A stretch of 64,000 nucleotides of DNA from Hydractinia symbiolongicarpus (GCF_029227915.1 NC_079881.1:4278001-4342000); one strand, 5' to 3'; shown: positions 1 to 11,130, numbered from the stretch's first letter. The notes: generated by a model not told the origin, from the letters alone. Translations and numbers: made by a program.

Positions 1-1655
1 CCCTTCATGTGAAATTGAACTTTTGACCACGTTCATTGAATGTTTCAGTATTTAGACGTTACTCTAACCCTCTCGCTCATTTTTTTCGAAAATGCCGACG
101 TTGGATGCTTTGATAAAAGCTTATCTAAAAAAGAAAAAACATTTAAAAAATGAGGAACAATTGTAGCACAAACTGAGTTAACACCACGTTACTATACAAT
201 CATTGTCTCTTTAAAGCCACGCCTTAATGATTTGAAGAGGGCATTTATTAAAAATAGACAAATCAAATCGGCTTGTTTCTGTTCTTGTCCTTTGACAGTA
301 GCCATAATCCGAAGGTGAAATCGATGAAGAACAGTTTGTACAGTAACTTCCATGTTGCATTGATTATTGCTAGGGTTGTTCATGTGAATATTGCAGGCAT
401 TTTCGGCCTGGATAATATACAATTGGCTGTAAGAAGGCTTCATTAGGATGTAAAGTATCATATGAAAAATCTGGCCATAAATTCTAAAACAGGGAGGGTC
501 ACATCTTTGAGGAGTGCGAATTTCCGCAGTCAGAGAAACAAAACTGAACAAGTTATTATAGCATCTAATAAGATGAAAGTTTTAACTCATTCAGAATTGC
601 TATTAACACACACAGTTATTCAGATAGATATGGATGTAAAGGTGGAAATTACACTTTGACATCAGTGCAGCATTTAAAATTCTTTTCATTCTGAAACTAT
701 AATTCAAAACAATGGTCATAGAGGGTATTAAATGGACCTAAGGATAATTAAAACAATATAAACGGGAGAAACGCAGAGGTGTAGATATGTAGTTGAAAGG
801 GAATGGGAAAAGGTTAAGTGTTGCATATGCATGTGTATATTCTGGCGACCTCGTGGACATCCCTGGTTAAAACTAAACGCCGGGTTGCGTAAACACGTGA
901 AACAAGTAAATTTTTTGATTGGATAATGAAAGTAATTTCCGGCGCAAAAGGGCGAAAGTGTGAAGATAAGAACGCTGACCGGTTTAATGGTTAAGATTAA
1001 CGCGCGATGGCTAGATCGAAAATTTTGGAGTGGCAGTAATCGTGGCAAAAAAGGAAGTGTAACTTTAAAAAGATGTATAAAAACGTTTGTAGGACAATGA
1101 AAAGGGTATAACCAAAATAAAAAAAGCTATGGTTGTTGTTTAGCCATTTTTCAATCGTGGTTGGAAGGAATCAACTATGCGCATCTAAACTACCACTTTG
1201 GATGACAGACAGATGTGTACTGGTGTTATAACATAGACTAACCTTATTTCCGTGAAAGAATCCACTGTACTTTTTATTGAATCCATAACAAATACATAGA
1301 ACACAGTAATTTAAATTTTTAAAAGTCACAATCCGCATTATTCTATATTTATAACCCCTGAAACGTCTAAAAATATAAGTATGTGCACTAATACAAAAAA
1401 TAAAAAAAAAACAATAACAATAAAATAAAAATGTTAAATTTCCAACAAAACCAAAGGTGTTTAACAAAAGTTACGTAAAACTGAAAACTGAATCTTTTAA
1501 AAAAAAATATATACTTGCTTTGCCCATGCAAAAAGTACACCAGGGGACAAAAGCTTACCAGACATTAAAAAGTTCCAACAGCGTTAAGTTGTACAAAAAA
1601 GGTTATTACAAGATTTCGATAATCTGCAGTTTATAACACATCATACCAAAATCAG
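1..1655. other. No supported gene; AT-rich intergenic DNA
   Basis: Open frames of 65-119 codons exist on both strands (for example 192-551 minus and 728-1048 minus). None shows a recognisable domain, a splice-consistent continuation or a clear coding composition. A remnant exon cannot be excluded around 192-551, where the minus strand is richer in G/C than its surroundings. Nothing else is evident. Confidence 0.5.
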
Positions 1656-2030
1656 CTATTCAGTCTATTGCATAAAGAGCATCCCTTCCAAAGTTTTGTC
1701 ACAAAATATAAGAAATCAACATAAAATAGAAAAAAAAAACTTGAATTATTTATATCTAATACAAGATTTTAATCCAATTGGGTCTGCGTAGCTCAAAATG
1801 AGCATTAAATACTCTAGGACTCTCCATCTACGCCATGGCCTCTCCTTGAAATAATAGACAGGGTATTCTTTTGTATCGATATTTGTGAGGCTAGCCATGT
1901 AAAATATGCACATCTATTCAGTCTATTGCAAAAAGAGCATCACTTCCAAAGTTTTGTCACAAAATATAAGAAATCAACATAAAATAGAAAAAAAAACTTA
2001 TTTATATCTAACACAAGATTTTAATCCAAA
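1656..2030. repeat. Two direct copies of a ~115-bp repeat
   Basis: Copies lie at about 1656-1778 and 1914-2030. Both begin CTATTCAGTCTATTGCA, pass through CCAAAGTTTTGTCACAAAAT and end AAGATTTTAATCCAA. They differ at only a few positions and by a short indel, so the duplication is fairly recent. The sequence between them is unrelated. No transposon termini were recognised. Confidence 0.8.
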
Positions 2031-2140
2031 ATAATAAAGGAACAGTTTGCCTAACAGACCCAAACTTATAATCAAGAAAATCAATTATTTCATTTTATGT
2101 ATAAAAAAAACAGCGCTTGCCGTACATGATAAACATTGAT

Positions 2141-2193
2141 TTAAGTTTGTTTACATTAAGGTTTAAAATAAACCTTAATGTAAACAAACTTAA
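2141..2193. repeat. Perfect 25-bp hairpin at the left breakpoint of the Rep duplication
   Basis: Left arm 2141-2165 and right arm 2169-2193 are perfect reverse complements around a 3-nt AAA loop. The shared 3.8-kb unit begins at 2174, inside the right arm, so the second unit (from 5978) has only part of this palindrome. The duplication breakpoint therefore falls near the hairpin apex. A smaller imperfect hairpin (2205-2230, AACTGTAAAA against TTTTACAGTT) follows in both copies. Confidence 0.85.
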
Positions 2194-3734
2194 CGTCGTA
2201 GGTTAACTGTAAAAGTTAATTTTTACAGTTTGTATAAATCCTATTCTAGGATATACACGCTGTATTTTATAAGAATAGTGTGTTTTTCCTTTCAGCCTTA
2301 ATGCTTTTAACTTTTTTGACAAATACTATCCTCATTGTTCCTAATATATTAGTATTAGTATATTAGTATGGCTATGGCGTGAAAATATATAATGCTTTAG
2401 CTTGCTAAAACTTGCTATATCTCTTGACAAATTCTTTTTGTGTTTAGCACAAAGACCCGAGGTTGGATATATTCTTAGGATATTCTTAACTTCTCACCCA
2501 TTGTTCAGAGTATAATTTTACAAAAAAAGTGCTTAAAGAAAGTATTTTCTGGCTCAAGACACAACAAAAATCTTAATATTTAAGAGAAAATTTAGCTTTG
2601 AATTCATTTCTCTACCAAATAATCAACACACCTGCTTTTATTTCGCTTTCCCAGTAGGTAGCTTCCTAGCGTTCTCTGGATAAAAGTTCTTCGAATACTA
2701 AACTTCGCTTCATCCCAAAGAGAACGAGTTGGAAGCGTATACAATTGTTTGATACATTTTCAATCTATTCTATTGTGATGTTATATCATCGTACGTTTTT
2801 CCGTTTTTACAAAATATTACTAACTAACAACACTGATTCGTTCGACAACAACACTTTCGTTTTTTAGATTTTAGGTTATTCATATTCGAATGCGATAGTT
2901 TAAAGGAAGCAACTTCAGCCCCAGAGCACAAGCTTTAAGCTAACCTCACGATGGCTAAGCGTTGTCATGCCTTGTTTAAAATAACTTTTTCGGGATTGTT
3001 TTGAAAAAGAGACAACTTCTTCGATTCATTTTTTTTTTCAGTTTATAAACAACTTGTTTCCGTGAGATACGGCGCGCAAATGGTAAACCTGGGGTAAAAT
3101 TAAATTATTCTTACCACAACGACCACGTCTGCTTTTAAAATAAACAACAAAAAAACCACCCTGTGGCAATTTTTTTTTAACTCAGTAAATTTTAGCGTAA
3201 CGTCACGCTTTGGGGACACAATGTATGAACTATAAGAAAGTGACCCGTGATTGTAGAACCATGAACTCACATAGTCATTCACACAAGCGTATTACTATAT
3301 AGACTAGCCGTACGCCGGGTTTAGCCCCCTACTAAGCCTTGTCACGCGATTAAGTGCAAGTAAAGCCGGGGGAACAGCAAATCGAATGTAGCACCCGCGG
3401 CGATATAACATTTTGGGTGTAACATTTTTTCCAAAAAATAACTTTTCCACAAACCCCCCTCATTGCAAATATCTTCCATTTTCTTTTAATTTTACACCTC
3501 TAATATACCTACCTAAATGGCTGGCTAAAATAAATGTGCAAACATACTCAATTATAAATAGTCCAACAGTCCCAGGAGAAACAAAACTGGTATTTATAAC
3601 ATGCTGTTTTATATTTTAGGTCTTGTGTAATGTCGTTCTGCACAGATTAAATTTATCAATTTTTTGTAACTTCCTGCTAATATGTTTAATGTCAAACATT
3701 AGTCTTCGTTTAGGACAGCTAGTCGGTTTGATCT

Positions 3735-3908
3735 TTGGAACTTTTGAGGAAAATTCTTGGCCCCCTTACCCCCTATTTCAATGTTGCCGGGCTGCCGACT
3801 GGTTATAAGGCACCTTGCAACATTGAAATAGGGGGAAGGGGATGTGAGCAGGGCAAAAACATGTAAAATGTGAAAAGTTCCAATATATTTTGTCCAGGAT
3901 TGTCTGAG
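3735..3908. repeat. MITE-like foldback inside Rep unit (copy 2 at 7539-7712)
   Basis: The core is an inverted repeat: CCTATTTCAATGTTGC near 3772 pairs with GCAACATTGAAATAGG after a ~30-bp spacer. Flanking TTGGAACTTTT and AAAAGTTCCAA also pair. The right end reads GGATTGTCTGAG; the matching left end CTCAGACAATCC is missing here but present in the related copy at 11131-11328. The left end is therefore truncated, at the sequence AGTCGGTTTGATCT. Confidence 0.7.
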
Positions 3909-3972
3909 CAAAAAAATGAACAGGAAATGGTGATAATTGGCCAACCAAACATTTTTTACTCAAATTTAGGCC

Positions 3973-4001
3973 GTAAATCACAGCACATAGCTGTGATTTA
4001 C
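3973..4001. promoter_or_regulatory. 12-bp perfect hairpin ~90 bp upstream of rep (copy 2 at 7777-7805)
   Basis: GTAAATCACAGC (3973-3984) and GCTGTGATTTAC (3990-4001) are perfect reverse complements with a 5-nt loop ACATA. The position just upstream of the start codon suggests an autoregulatory or Rep-binding site. The role is inferred only from position and symmetry. Confidence 0.5.
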
Positions 4002-4089
4002 ATAACTGTGCACGTAAAGGAACAAAAAGAAGACCAAAAGACCTGTGCTAAAAGTGCTGATCTTGTAATTTAGAAAAAACAAGATAAAA

Positions 4090-5451
4090 ATGAGTGTTGA
4101 CAAGGACTTTGAAGTCGGTTTAGCCATCAGAGCAATACGAAAAGTATATTTGATTACTTACAGTCAAGTTGATGAAAAGAAATGTGCTGACAGAGAAAGG
4201 TTCGGGGAGGTAGTTATTGAGGCATTCGATCCTAGGAAAGAAAGCTCAGTGCAACCTGTGCAGTGGGCAGTTAGTAAGGAGCTGCATGCAGAGACCGGTA
4301 ACCATTTCCACATGTGTTTAAAGCTAAGCGGAAACAAGCGCTGGTGTGGGGCGAAACAGTACCTAATCGCAAACTTTGGGATTAGCGTTCACTTTAGTGA
4401 TGGCCACCAAAACTACATGAGTGCTTACAGATATGTGACAAAAGAGGACCCTGAAGTTTATCATAGTGTAGGACACCCAAACCTTAACCTGGTGGCATCA
4501 CCGACAACGTCCTGTGCAAGCAAAAGTTTGATGAGAAAGCGTAGAGAATCTACACCTGTAGATAAAGGCGGTATTTGCAAAAGCAAAGGCAAAAAGAATC
4601 AAAAATTGTCAAAATTAGCGGTTATGAATATCATTCGCACATGCAACATCGAAAGTGAAACTGAACTTTTAGCTTTGGCAGAGGAACAAGCCTCAGATGG
4701 ATCAAAGGATCTAAAAGGCTTTATTGCTAACACACCAGAGCACGTTTATCGGGAACTTATCAATAAAACATGGAAAATGGCTAAAGCACCCGAAACACTA
4801 CACAGACAATTGCAAAACCGCATGGAGCGACTCACTGCCAGTGTCAAAAACACATGCATAGCATCCTGCATAAACAAAGACTGGTTATGTATGGCTAAAG
4901 AGATTTTGAAAAACAACAAGATTAATGCATATGTCTTTGCAGAAGCAGTCCGCATTTTGCTGGAGTACGGTCGAAGCAAAAATCGAAACTTACTGCTAAT
5001 CGGTCCAGCAAATTGTGGCAAGACATTTCTGTTGACCCCGTTGACACAGATTTACGACACATTTTCAAATCCTTCAAGCAGTAAATACGCCTTTGTTGGT
5101 GTCGAAAACAAAGAACTTATTTTCCTAAATGACTTGCGCTGGAACCAGGACATGATTCCATGGCAAGAATTCCTCAACTTGCTAGAAGGACAACTTGTCC
5201 ATCTCTCAACACCAAAGACACACTACTCCAAAGACATTTGCATACAAAATGACATACCGATATTTGCGACAATCATTTCCACAATTAAATATTCTGGCAA
5301 AAGTAACAACAAAGAAGGGGAAGACGCAATGATGGAGGCAAGGTGGCGAACGTTTCACCTATTTGCTCAAATACCAACATTGCTACAGAGAGATTTGGCA
5401 GCTTACAGTAGATGTTTCGCCGAACTTGTGTTTATGGGTTGTGACGAATAA
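4090..5451 (+). CDS. Rep-like protein, HUH endonuclease + SF3 helicase (copy 1)
   Basis: This intact 453-residue frame combines a rolling-circle endonuclease with a superfamily 3 helicase. Motif I is YLITYSQ (20-26). The metal-binding HUH motif is HFH (72-74). The catalytic tyrosine lies in YVTK (115-118). A basic stretch at about 146-172 may be a nuclear signal. Walker A is GPANCGKT (305-312), followed by a Walker B-like LIFLNDLRW and a sensor-like strand PIFATIIS. The helicase resembles parvoviral and CRESS-DNA Rep proteins. From memory, similar multi-copy uncharacterised proteins occur in coral and Hydra genomes. Predicted action is nicking at an origin and unwinding DNA in the nucleus. 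ATG 4090 follows an A-rich leader. No capsid partner is adjacent, so an endogenous virus remnant and a Rep-driven transposon both remain possible. Confidence 0.9.
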   Translation: MSVDKDFEVGLAIRAIRKVYLITYSQVDEKKCADRERFGEVVIEAFDPRKESSVQPVQWAVSKELHAETGNHFHMCLKLSGNKRWCGAKQYLIANFGISVHFSDGHQNYMSAYRYVTKEDPEVYHSVGHPNLNLVASPTTSCASKSLMRKRRESTPVDKGGICKSKGKKNQKLSKLAVMNIIRTCNIESETELLALAEEQASDGSKDLKGFIANTPEHVYRELINKTWKMAKAPETLHRQLQNRMERLTASVKNTCIASCINKDWLCMAKEILKNNKINAYVFAEAVRILLEYGRSKNRNLLLIGPANCGKTFLLTPLTQIYDTFSNPSSSKYAFVGVENKELIFLNDLRWNQDMIPWQEFLNLLEGQLVHLSTPKTHYSKDICIQNDIPIFATIISTIKYSGKSNNKEGEDAMMEARWRTFHLFAQIPTLLQRDLAAYSRCFAELVFMGCDE

Positions 5452-5703
5452 CAACCACGTATTTATTGTTACTTTAGTTCTGTTCTCCTATCACAGAGGC
5501 ATTCTACCTAAGACGAATTATGTTGTACACAAACTTTTTTGACTTTCAAAACTATGATGAGCTTATGTTATTATTTTGTTCGAACATTTTAGCAATTGGT
5601 GTTGTGTCGACCATGTAATTTGCACATACAACAAGTCAATTTATATTATAACACACATATATAGTTTACTATGCCTTCCTACAAAAACAACAAACAAAAA
5701 GTG

Positions 5704-5918
5704 AACGAGTAACCATCGAGTAACCATCGAGTAACCGTAGGCCATTTAGAGGATTTCTTAACAAAATTGACGAGTAACACGAGTAACCATATTTTATATT
5801 AAGGGAATACTATATATTCTTTATATACAGTACGGTTACTCGTGTTACTCGTCAAATCTTGCTAAGAAAACCTGTAAACAGTCTATGGTTACTCGATGGT
5901 TACTCGATGGTTACTCGT
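5704..5918. repeat. ~215-bp iteron palindrome downstream of rep (copy 1)
   Basis: The left arm (from 5704) carries CGAGTAACC repeats spaced 11 bp apart, then CGAGTAACACGAGTAACC. The right arm (to 5918) carries the reverse complement, GGTTACTCG, in the same order and spacing. The arms are about 85-90 bp and imperfect around an AT-rich centre (about 5791-5830). On the minus strand the centre contains TAGTATTCC, which differs at two positions from the circovirus nonanucleotide. The right arm starting CAGTACGGTTACTCG leads into the 3' end of a Tc1-like element. It may therefore be a replication origin for Rep, or two head-to-head Tc1 subterminal repeats. Confidence 0.85.
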
Positions 5919-7893
5919 TGCTCCAAAACTTCAACAATTTTACAAGGTCTTTCACAAGCTTAGTGCCGAGTACTGTACTTAATGTAAACAAACTTAACGT
6001 CGTAGGTTAACTGTAAAAGTTAATTTTTACAGTTTGTATAAATCCTATTCTAGGATATACACGCTGTATTTTATAAGAATAGTGTGTTTTTCCTTTCAGC
6101 CTTAATGCTTTTAACTTTTTTGACAAATACTATCCTCATTGTTCCTAATATATTAGTATTAGTATATTAGTATGGCTATGGCGTGAAAATATATAATGCT
6201 TTAGCTTGCTAAAACTTGCTATATCTCTTGACAAATTCTTTTTGTGTTTAGCACAAAGACCCGAGGTTGGATATATTCTTAGGATATTCTTAACTTCTCA
6301 CCCATTGTTCAGAGTATAATTTTACAAAAAAAGTGCTTAAAGAAAGTATTTTCTGGCTCAAGACACAACAAAAATCTTAATATTTAAGAGAAAATTTAGC
6401 TTTGAATTCATTTCTCTACCAAATAATCAACACACCTGCTTTTATTTCGCTTTCCCAGTAGGTAGCTTCCTAGCGTTCTCTGGATAAAAGTTCTTCGAAT
6501 ACTAAACTTCGCTTCATCCCAAAGAGAACGAGTTGGAAGCGTATACAATTGTTTGATACATTTTCAATCTATTCTATTGTGATGTTATATCATCGTACGT
6601 TTTTCCGTTTTTACAAAATATTACTAACTAACAACACTGATTCGTTCGACAACAACACTTTCGTTTTTTAGATTTTAGGTTATTCATATTCGAATGCGAT
6701 AGTTTAAAGGAAGCAACTTCAGCCCCAGAGCACAAGCTTTAAGCTAACCTCACGATGGCTAAGCGTTGTCATGCCTTGTTTAAAATAACTTTTTCGGGAT
6801 TGTTTTGAAAAAGAGACAACTTCTTCGATTCATTTTTTTTTTCAGTTTATAAACAACTTGTTTCCGTGAGATACGGCGCGCAAATGGTAAACCTGGGGTA
6901 AAATTAAATTATTCTTACCACAACGACCACGTCTGCTTTTAAAATAAACAACAAAAAAACCACCCTGTGGCAATTTTTTTTTAACTCAGTAAATTTTAGC
7001 GTAACGTCACGCTTTGGGGACACAATGTATGAACTATAAGAAAGTGACCCGTGATTGTAGAACCATGAACTCACATAGTCATTCACACAAGCGTATTACT
7101 ATATAGACTAGCCGTACGCCGGGTTTAGCCCCCTACTAAGCCTTGTCACGCGATTAAGTGCAAGTAAAGCCGGGGGAACAGCAAATCGAATGTAGCACCC
7201 GCGGCGATATAACATTTTGGGTGTAACATTTTTTCCAAAAAATAACTTTTCCACAAACCCCCCTCATTGCAAATATCTTCCATTTTCTTTTAATTTTACA
7301 CCTCTAATATACCTACCTAAATGGGTGGCTAAAATAAATGTGCAAACATACTCAATTATAAATAGTCCAACAGTCCCAGGAGAAACAAAACTGGTATTTA
7401 TAACATGCTGTTTTATATTTTAGGTCTTGTGTAATGTCGTTCTGCACAGATTAAATTTATCAATTTTTTGTAACTTCCTGCTAATATGTTTAATGTCAAA
7501 CATTAGTCTTCGTTTAGGACAGCTAGTCGGTTTGATCTTTGGAACTTTTGAGGAAAATTCTTGGCCCCCTTACCCCCTATTTCAATGTTGCCGGGCTGCC
7601 GACTGGTTATAAGGCACCTTGCAACATTGAAATAGGGGGAAGGGGATGTGAGCAGGGCAAAAACATGTAAAATGTGAAAAGTTCCAATATATTTTGTCCA
7701 GGATTGTCTGAGCAAAAAAATGAACAGGAAATGGTGATAATTGGCCAACCAAACATTTTTTACTCAAATTTAGGCCGTAAATCACAGCACATAGCTGTGA
7801 TTTACATAACTGTGCACGTAAAGGAACAAAAAGAAGACCAAAAGACCTGTGCTAAAAGTGCTGATCTTGTAATTTAGAAAAAACAAGATAAAA

Positions 7894-9255
7894 ATGAGTG
7901 TTGACAAGGACTTTGAAGTCGGTTTAGCCATCAGAGCAATACGAAAAGTATATTTGATTACTTACAGTCAAGTTGATGAAAAGAAATGTGCTGACAGAGA
8001 AAGGTTCGGGGAGGTAGTTATTGAGGCATTCGATCCTAGGAAAGAAAGCTCAGTGCAACCTGTGCAGTGGGCAGTTAGTAAGGAGCTGCATGCAGAGACC
8101 GGTAACCATTTCCACATGTGTTTAAAGCTAAGCGGAAACAAGCGCTGGTGTGGGGCGAAACAGTACCTAATCGCAAACTTTGGGATTAGCGTTCACTTTA
8201 GTGATGGCCACCAAAACTACATGAGTGCTTACAGATATGTGACAAAAGAGGACCCTGAAGTTTATCATAGTGTAGGACACCCAAACCTTAACCTGGTGGC
8301 ATCACCGACAACGTCCTGTGCAAGCAAAAGTTTGATGAGAAAGCGTAGAGAATCTACACCTGTAGATAAAGGCGGTATTTGCAAAAGCAAAGGCAAAAAG
8401 AATCAAAAATTGTCAAAATTAGCGGTTATGAATATCATTCGCACATGCAACATCGAAAGTGAAACTGAACTTTTAGCTTTGGCAGAGGAACAAGCCTCAG
8501 ATGGATCAAAGGATCTAAAAGGCTTTATTGCTAACACACCAGAGCACGTTTATCGGGAACTTATCAATAAAACATGGAAAATGGCTAAAGCACCCGAAAC
8601 ACTACACAGACAATTGCAAAACCGCATGGAGCGACTCACTGCCAGTGTCAAAAACACATGCATAGCATCCTGCATAAACAAAGACTGGTTATGTATGGCT
8701 AAAGAGATTTTGAAAAACAACAAGATTAATGCATATGTCTTTGCAGAAGCAGTCCGCATTTTGCTGGAGTACGGTCGAAGCAAAAATCGAAACTTACTGC
8801 TAATCGGTCCAGCAAATTGTGGCAAGACATTTCTGTTGACCCCGTTGACACAGATTTACGACACATTTTCAAATCCTTCAAGCAGTAAATACGCCTTTGT
8901 TGGTGTCGAAAACAAAGAACTTATTTTCCTAAATGACTTGCGCTGGAACCAGGACATGATTCCATGGCAAGAATTCCTCAACTTGCTAGAAGGACAACTT
9001 GTCCATCTCTCAACACCAAAGACACACTACTCCAAAGACATTTGCATACAAAATGACATACCGATATTTGCGACAATCATTTCCACAATTAAATATTCTG
9101 GCAAAAGTAACAACAAAGAAGGGGAAGACGCAATGATGGAGGCAAGGTGGCGAACGTTTCACCTATTTGCTCAAATACCAACATTGCTACAGAGAGATTT
9201 GGCAGCTTACAGTAGATGTTTCGCCGAACTTGTGTTTATGGGTTGTGACGAATAA
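7894..9255 (+). CDS. Rep-like protein, HUH endonuclease + SF3 helicase (copy 2)
   Basis: The encoded 453 residues are identical to the copy at 4090-5451, with the same HUH, YxxK, Walker A and Walker B positions. Both frames are full length, which is unusual for old viral insertions and implies recent arrival, selection, or a very young duplication. The upstream 12-bp hairpin and downstream palindrome are duplicated as well. It sits about 0.5 kb from the remnant Tc1-like transposase on the opposite strand. Confidence 0.9.
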   Translation: MSVDKDFEVGLAIRAIRKVYLITYSQVDEKKCADRERFGEVVIEAFDPRKESSVQPVQWAVSKELHAETGNHFHMCLKLSGNKRWCGAKQYLIANFGISVHFSDGHQNYMSAYRYVTKEDPEVYHSVGHPNLNLVASPTTSCASKSLMRKRRESTPVDKGGICKSKGKKNQKLSKLAVMNIIRTCNIESETELLALAEEQASDGSKDLKGFIANTPEHVYRELINKTWKMAKAPETLHRQLQNRMERLTASVKNTCIASCINKDWLCMAKEILKNNKINAYVFAEAVRILLEYGRSKNRNLLLIGPANCGKTFLLTPLTQIYDTFSNPSSSKYAFVGVENKELIFLNDLRWNQDMIPWQEFLNLLEGQLVHLSTPKTHYSKDICIQNDIPIFATIISTIKYSGKSNNKEGEDAMMEARWRTFHLFAQIPTLLQRDLAAYSRCFAELVFMGCDE

Positions 9256-9507
9256 CAACCACGTATTTATTGTTACTTTAGTTCTGTTCTCCTATCACAG
9301 AGGCATTCTACCTAAGACGAATTATGTTGTACACAAACTTTTTTGACTTTCAAAACTATGATGAGCTTATGTTATTATTTTGTTCGAACATTTTAGCAAT
9401 TGGTGTTGTGTCGACCATGTAATTTGCACATACAACAAGTCAATTTATATTATAACACACATATATAGTTTACTATGCCTTCCTACAAAAACAACAAACA
9501 AAAAGTG

Positions 9508-9722
9508 AACGAGTAACCATCGAGTAACCATCGAGTAACCGTAGGCCATTTAGAGGATTTCTTAACAAAATTGACGAGTAACACGAGTAACCATATTTTA
9601 TATTAAGGGAATACTATATATTCTTTATATACAGTACGGTTACTCGTGTTACTCGTCAAATCTTGCTAAGAAAACCTGTAAACAGTCTATGGTTACTCGA
9701 TGGTTACTCGATGGTTACTCGT
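9508..9722. repeat. Iteron palindrome copy 2; right arm is contiguous with the Tc1-like element
   Basis: This has the same arrangement as 5704-5918. Here the right arm (CAGTACGGTTACTCGTG from about 9628) runs through 40-odd bp of spacer straight into the stop codon of the transposase at 9764-9766. That fits a terminal or subterminal repeat of the transposon. No matching end is visible on the 5' side near 11.1 kb, where the transposon is truncated. Confidence 0.8.
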
Positions 9723-9763
9723 TGCTCCAAAACTTCAACAATTTTACAAGGTCTTTCACAAGC

Positions 9764-10992
9764 TTAGTGCCGAGTACGACGTCCTTTACCTTTTATAACC
9801 TCATCAACACGTTTTGGCATGGAAGCAATTGTTTTGTCAATAATTCTGGAAGGATAATTTAAAAGTGTTCTCTTTACCCGACGACAGAATTGCACATAAG
9901 TTTCTTTCTCCAGTCTTCTTTCCAAGGCCTATTTCTTAAGCTGGATACCAACCAAATGAAAGACGTTTTCGATGGGGTTAAGGTCGGGTGAACGAGGTGG
10001 AATCTTAAAAAGTCTGCATCCGAAGGAATCCATAGCATCACGCGACAAACGAGAGTTTTGTGAAGGGTCTCCATCTTGAAGGAACAGGCTCCCGCGCTGG
10101 TTATTTCCACGTTCAAACATTACTGGAAAGCGATCTCTAAAAAACTGTGCACACTTTTCACCACTGAGGCCACCTTCATATTGATGACACTTAATTACAC
10201 CTTTTCCATACGCAATCGCTACCATGAACTTAGCCATCCTACCGCCACTACCCTCCTTTCTTCCTTTCGCCGTACACTCTCTGCTTAAACCTTCACCTCT
10301 TTTCCGCCACATCCGTGTCCTTGTTGTTTTTACTGCCTTGCATGGATTTGTTTTATGCACCCAGCCAGTTCCATCAAGGTAGAAAGATATCACTAAAATT
10401 ACCCACAGGTATATCATGATGCGCACAACAAAATTTTAAGTTTCAATAAGTTGAATCAACTAGCAAGGCATGTATAAAACAACTCAACACAACACAAGAT
10501 AATTAACCATAATAACTTACTGTCTGTCCAAAAATTTGGAGCCAATTTTTTACATTTTTTGGCAAATTTTAGGCGTTTCGTTAAATCCTCTTTGGTAAGA
10601 ATACCTTTCTTCCTGCACTGATAAAAACCATATTTGTGTTTCTTTAACACCCGCCTAACAGTACGGTTGCTCAAATGAGTAGAGCCACTAGCCGTCTGAA
10701 TATCCTGCGATGAAAAGGTGCCAACAGTCTCGCGAAGTTGTGTCAAGCTGCGCAGTATCGATCTTTCATCCCTGTCGCAAACTTTCCTTGGCCTGCCCCT
10801 GTTTCCATGACGACGGTCCTCAAACTCAACCGCAACGTTACCCTTCATATGCCTAAACAATGTCGTTTTGGAATAGGCTGGATACCTTCTTTTCATTTCT
10901 GCAATACCAATTCCACTCTCCTGGTGAAGGTATTTTACGTACGTTGAGAGAGATGATGGCATTCTTTTGTACGGTTTTCTTTTGTTCTCCAT
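9764..10992 (-). pseudogene. Tc1/mariner transposase remnant with a 128-bp intron
   Basis: Exon 1 (10992-10521) encodes a helix-turn-helix N-terminus with a GRPRK AT-hook-like motif. An apparent intron (10520-10393) begins GTAAGT and ends TTTTAG; removing it keeps frame and joins FWTD to the strand SFYLDG. Exon 2 carries LFLQDGDPSQNS and RSPDLNPIENV, the usual Tc1 D...D/E core. A TAG at 9926-9931 follows QLKK. Beyond it the same frame continues with a normal Tc1 C-terminus to TAA at 9764-9766. So a single point mutation, probably CAG to TAG, truncates it. The 5' inverted repeat is not found. DNA cut-and-paste activity is therefore unlikely from this copy. Confidence 0.85.
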
Positions 10993-11130
10993 TTTTTTTA
11001 TTTTTTGTGTGTTTACGCACTATAACGATAAAGACAAGCATGTTGCTAATTTAAGACAGTAATTCAAGTATAAAAAGTTTCGCAAAAATTTTTGGTTGCA
11101 AAAAATTTTAAGTCTTCTCAATATTCTCCT

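Larger units (their letters stand above)
2174..9777. repeat. Tandem direct duplication of a 3.8-kb Rep-encoding unit
   Basis: Bases 2174-5973 recur as 5978-9777, offset 3,804 bp, with a 4-bp junction filler TGTA at 5974-5977. The only difference I noticed is C at 3521 against G at 7325. Each unit holds a non-coding left half (about 1.9 kb), a MITE-like foldback, a 12-bp hairpin, one Rep gene and a long palindrome. No capsid gene is visible. The right edge contains the last codons of the neighbouring Tc1-like transposase, so the duplicated block includes part of that transposon. Near-identity means a very recent event, a homogenised array, or an assembly artefact. Confidence 0.93.

Noticed and set aside
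3413-3944. Small frames in the left half of the Rep unit as a capsid gene
   Set aside because: They are 61-81 codons, overlap a MITE, and have no capsid-like features; their conservation between copies is trivial because the copies are identical.
5704-5918. CRISPR-like array from the CGAGTAACC repeats
   Set aside because: Repeats are 9-11 bp, symmetric about a centre and lack spacers; the genome is eukaryotic.
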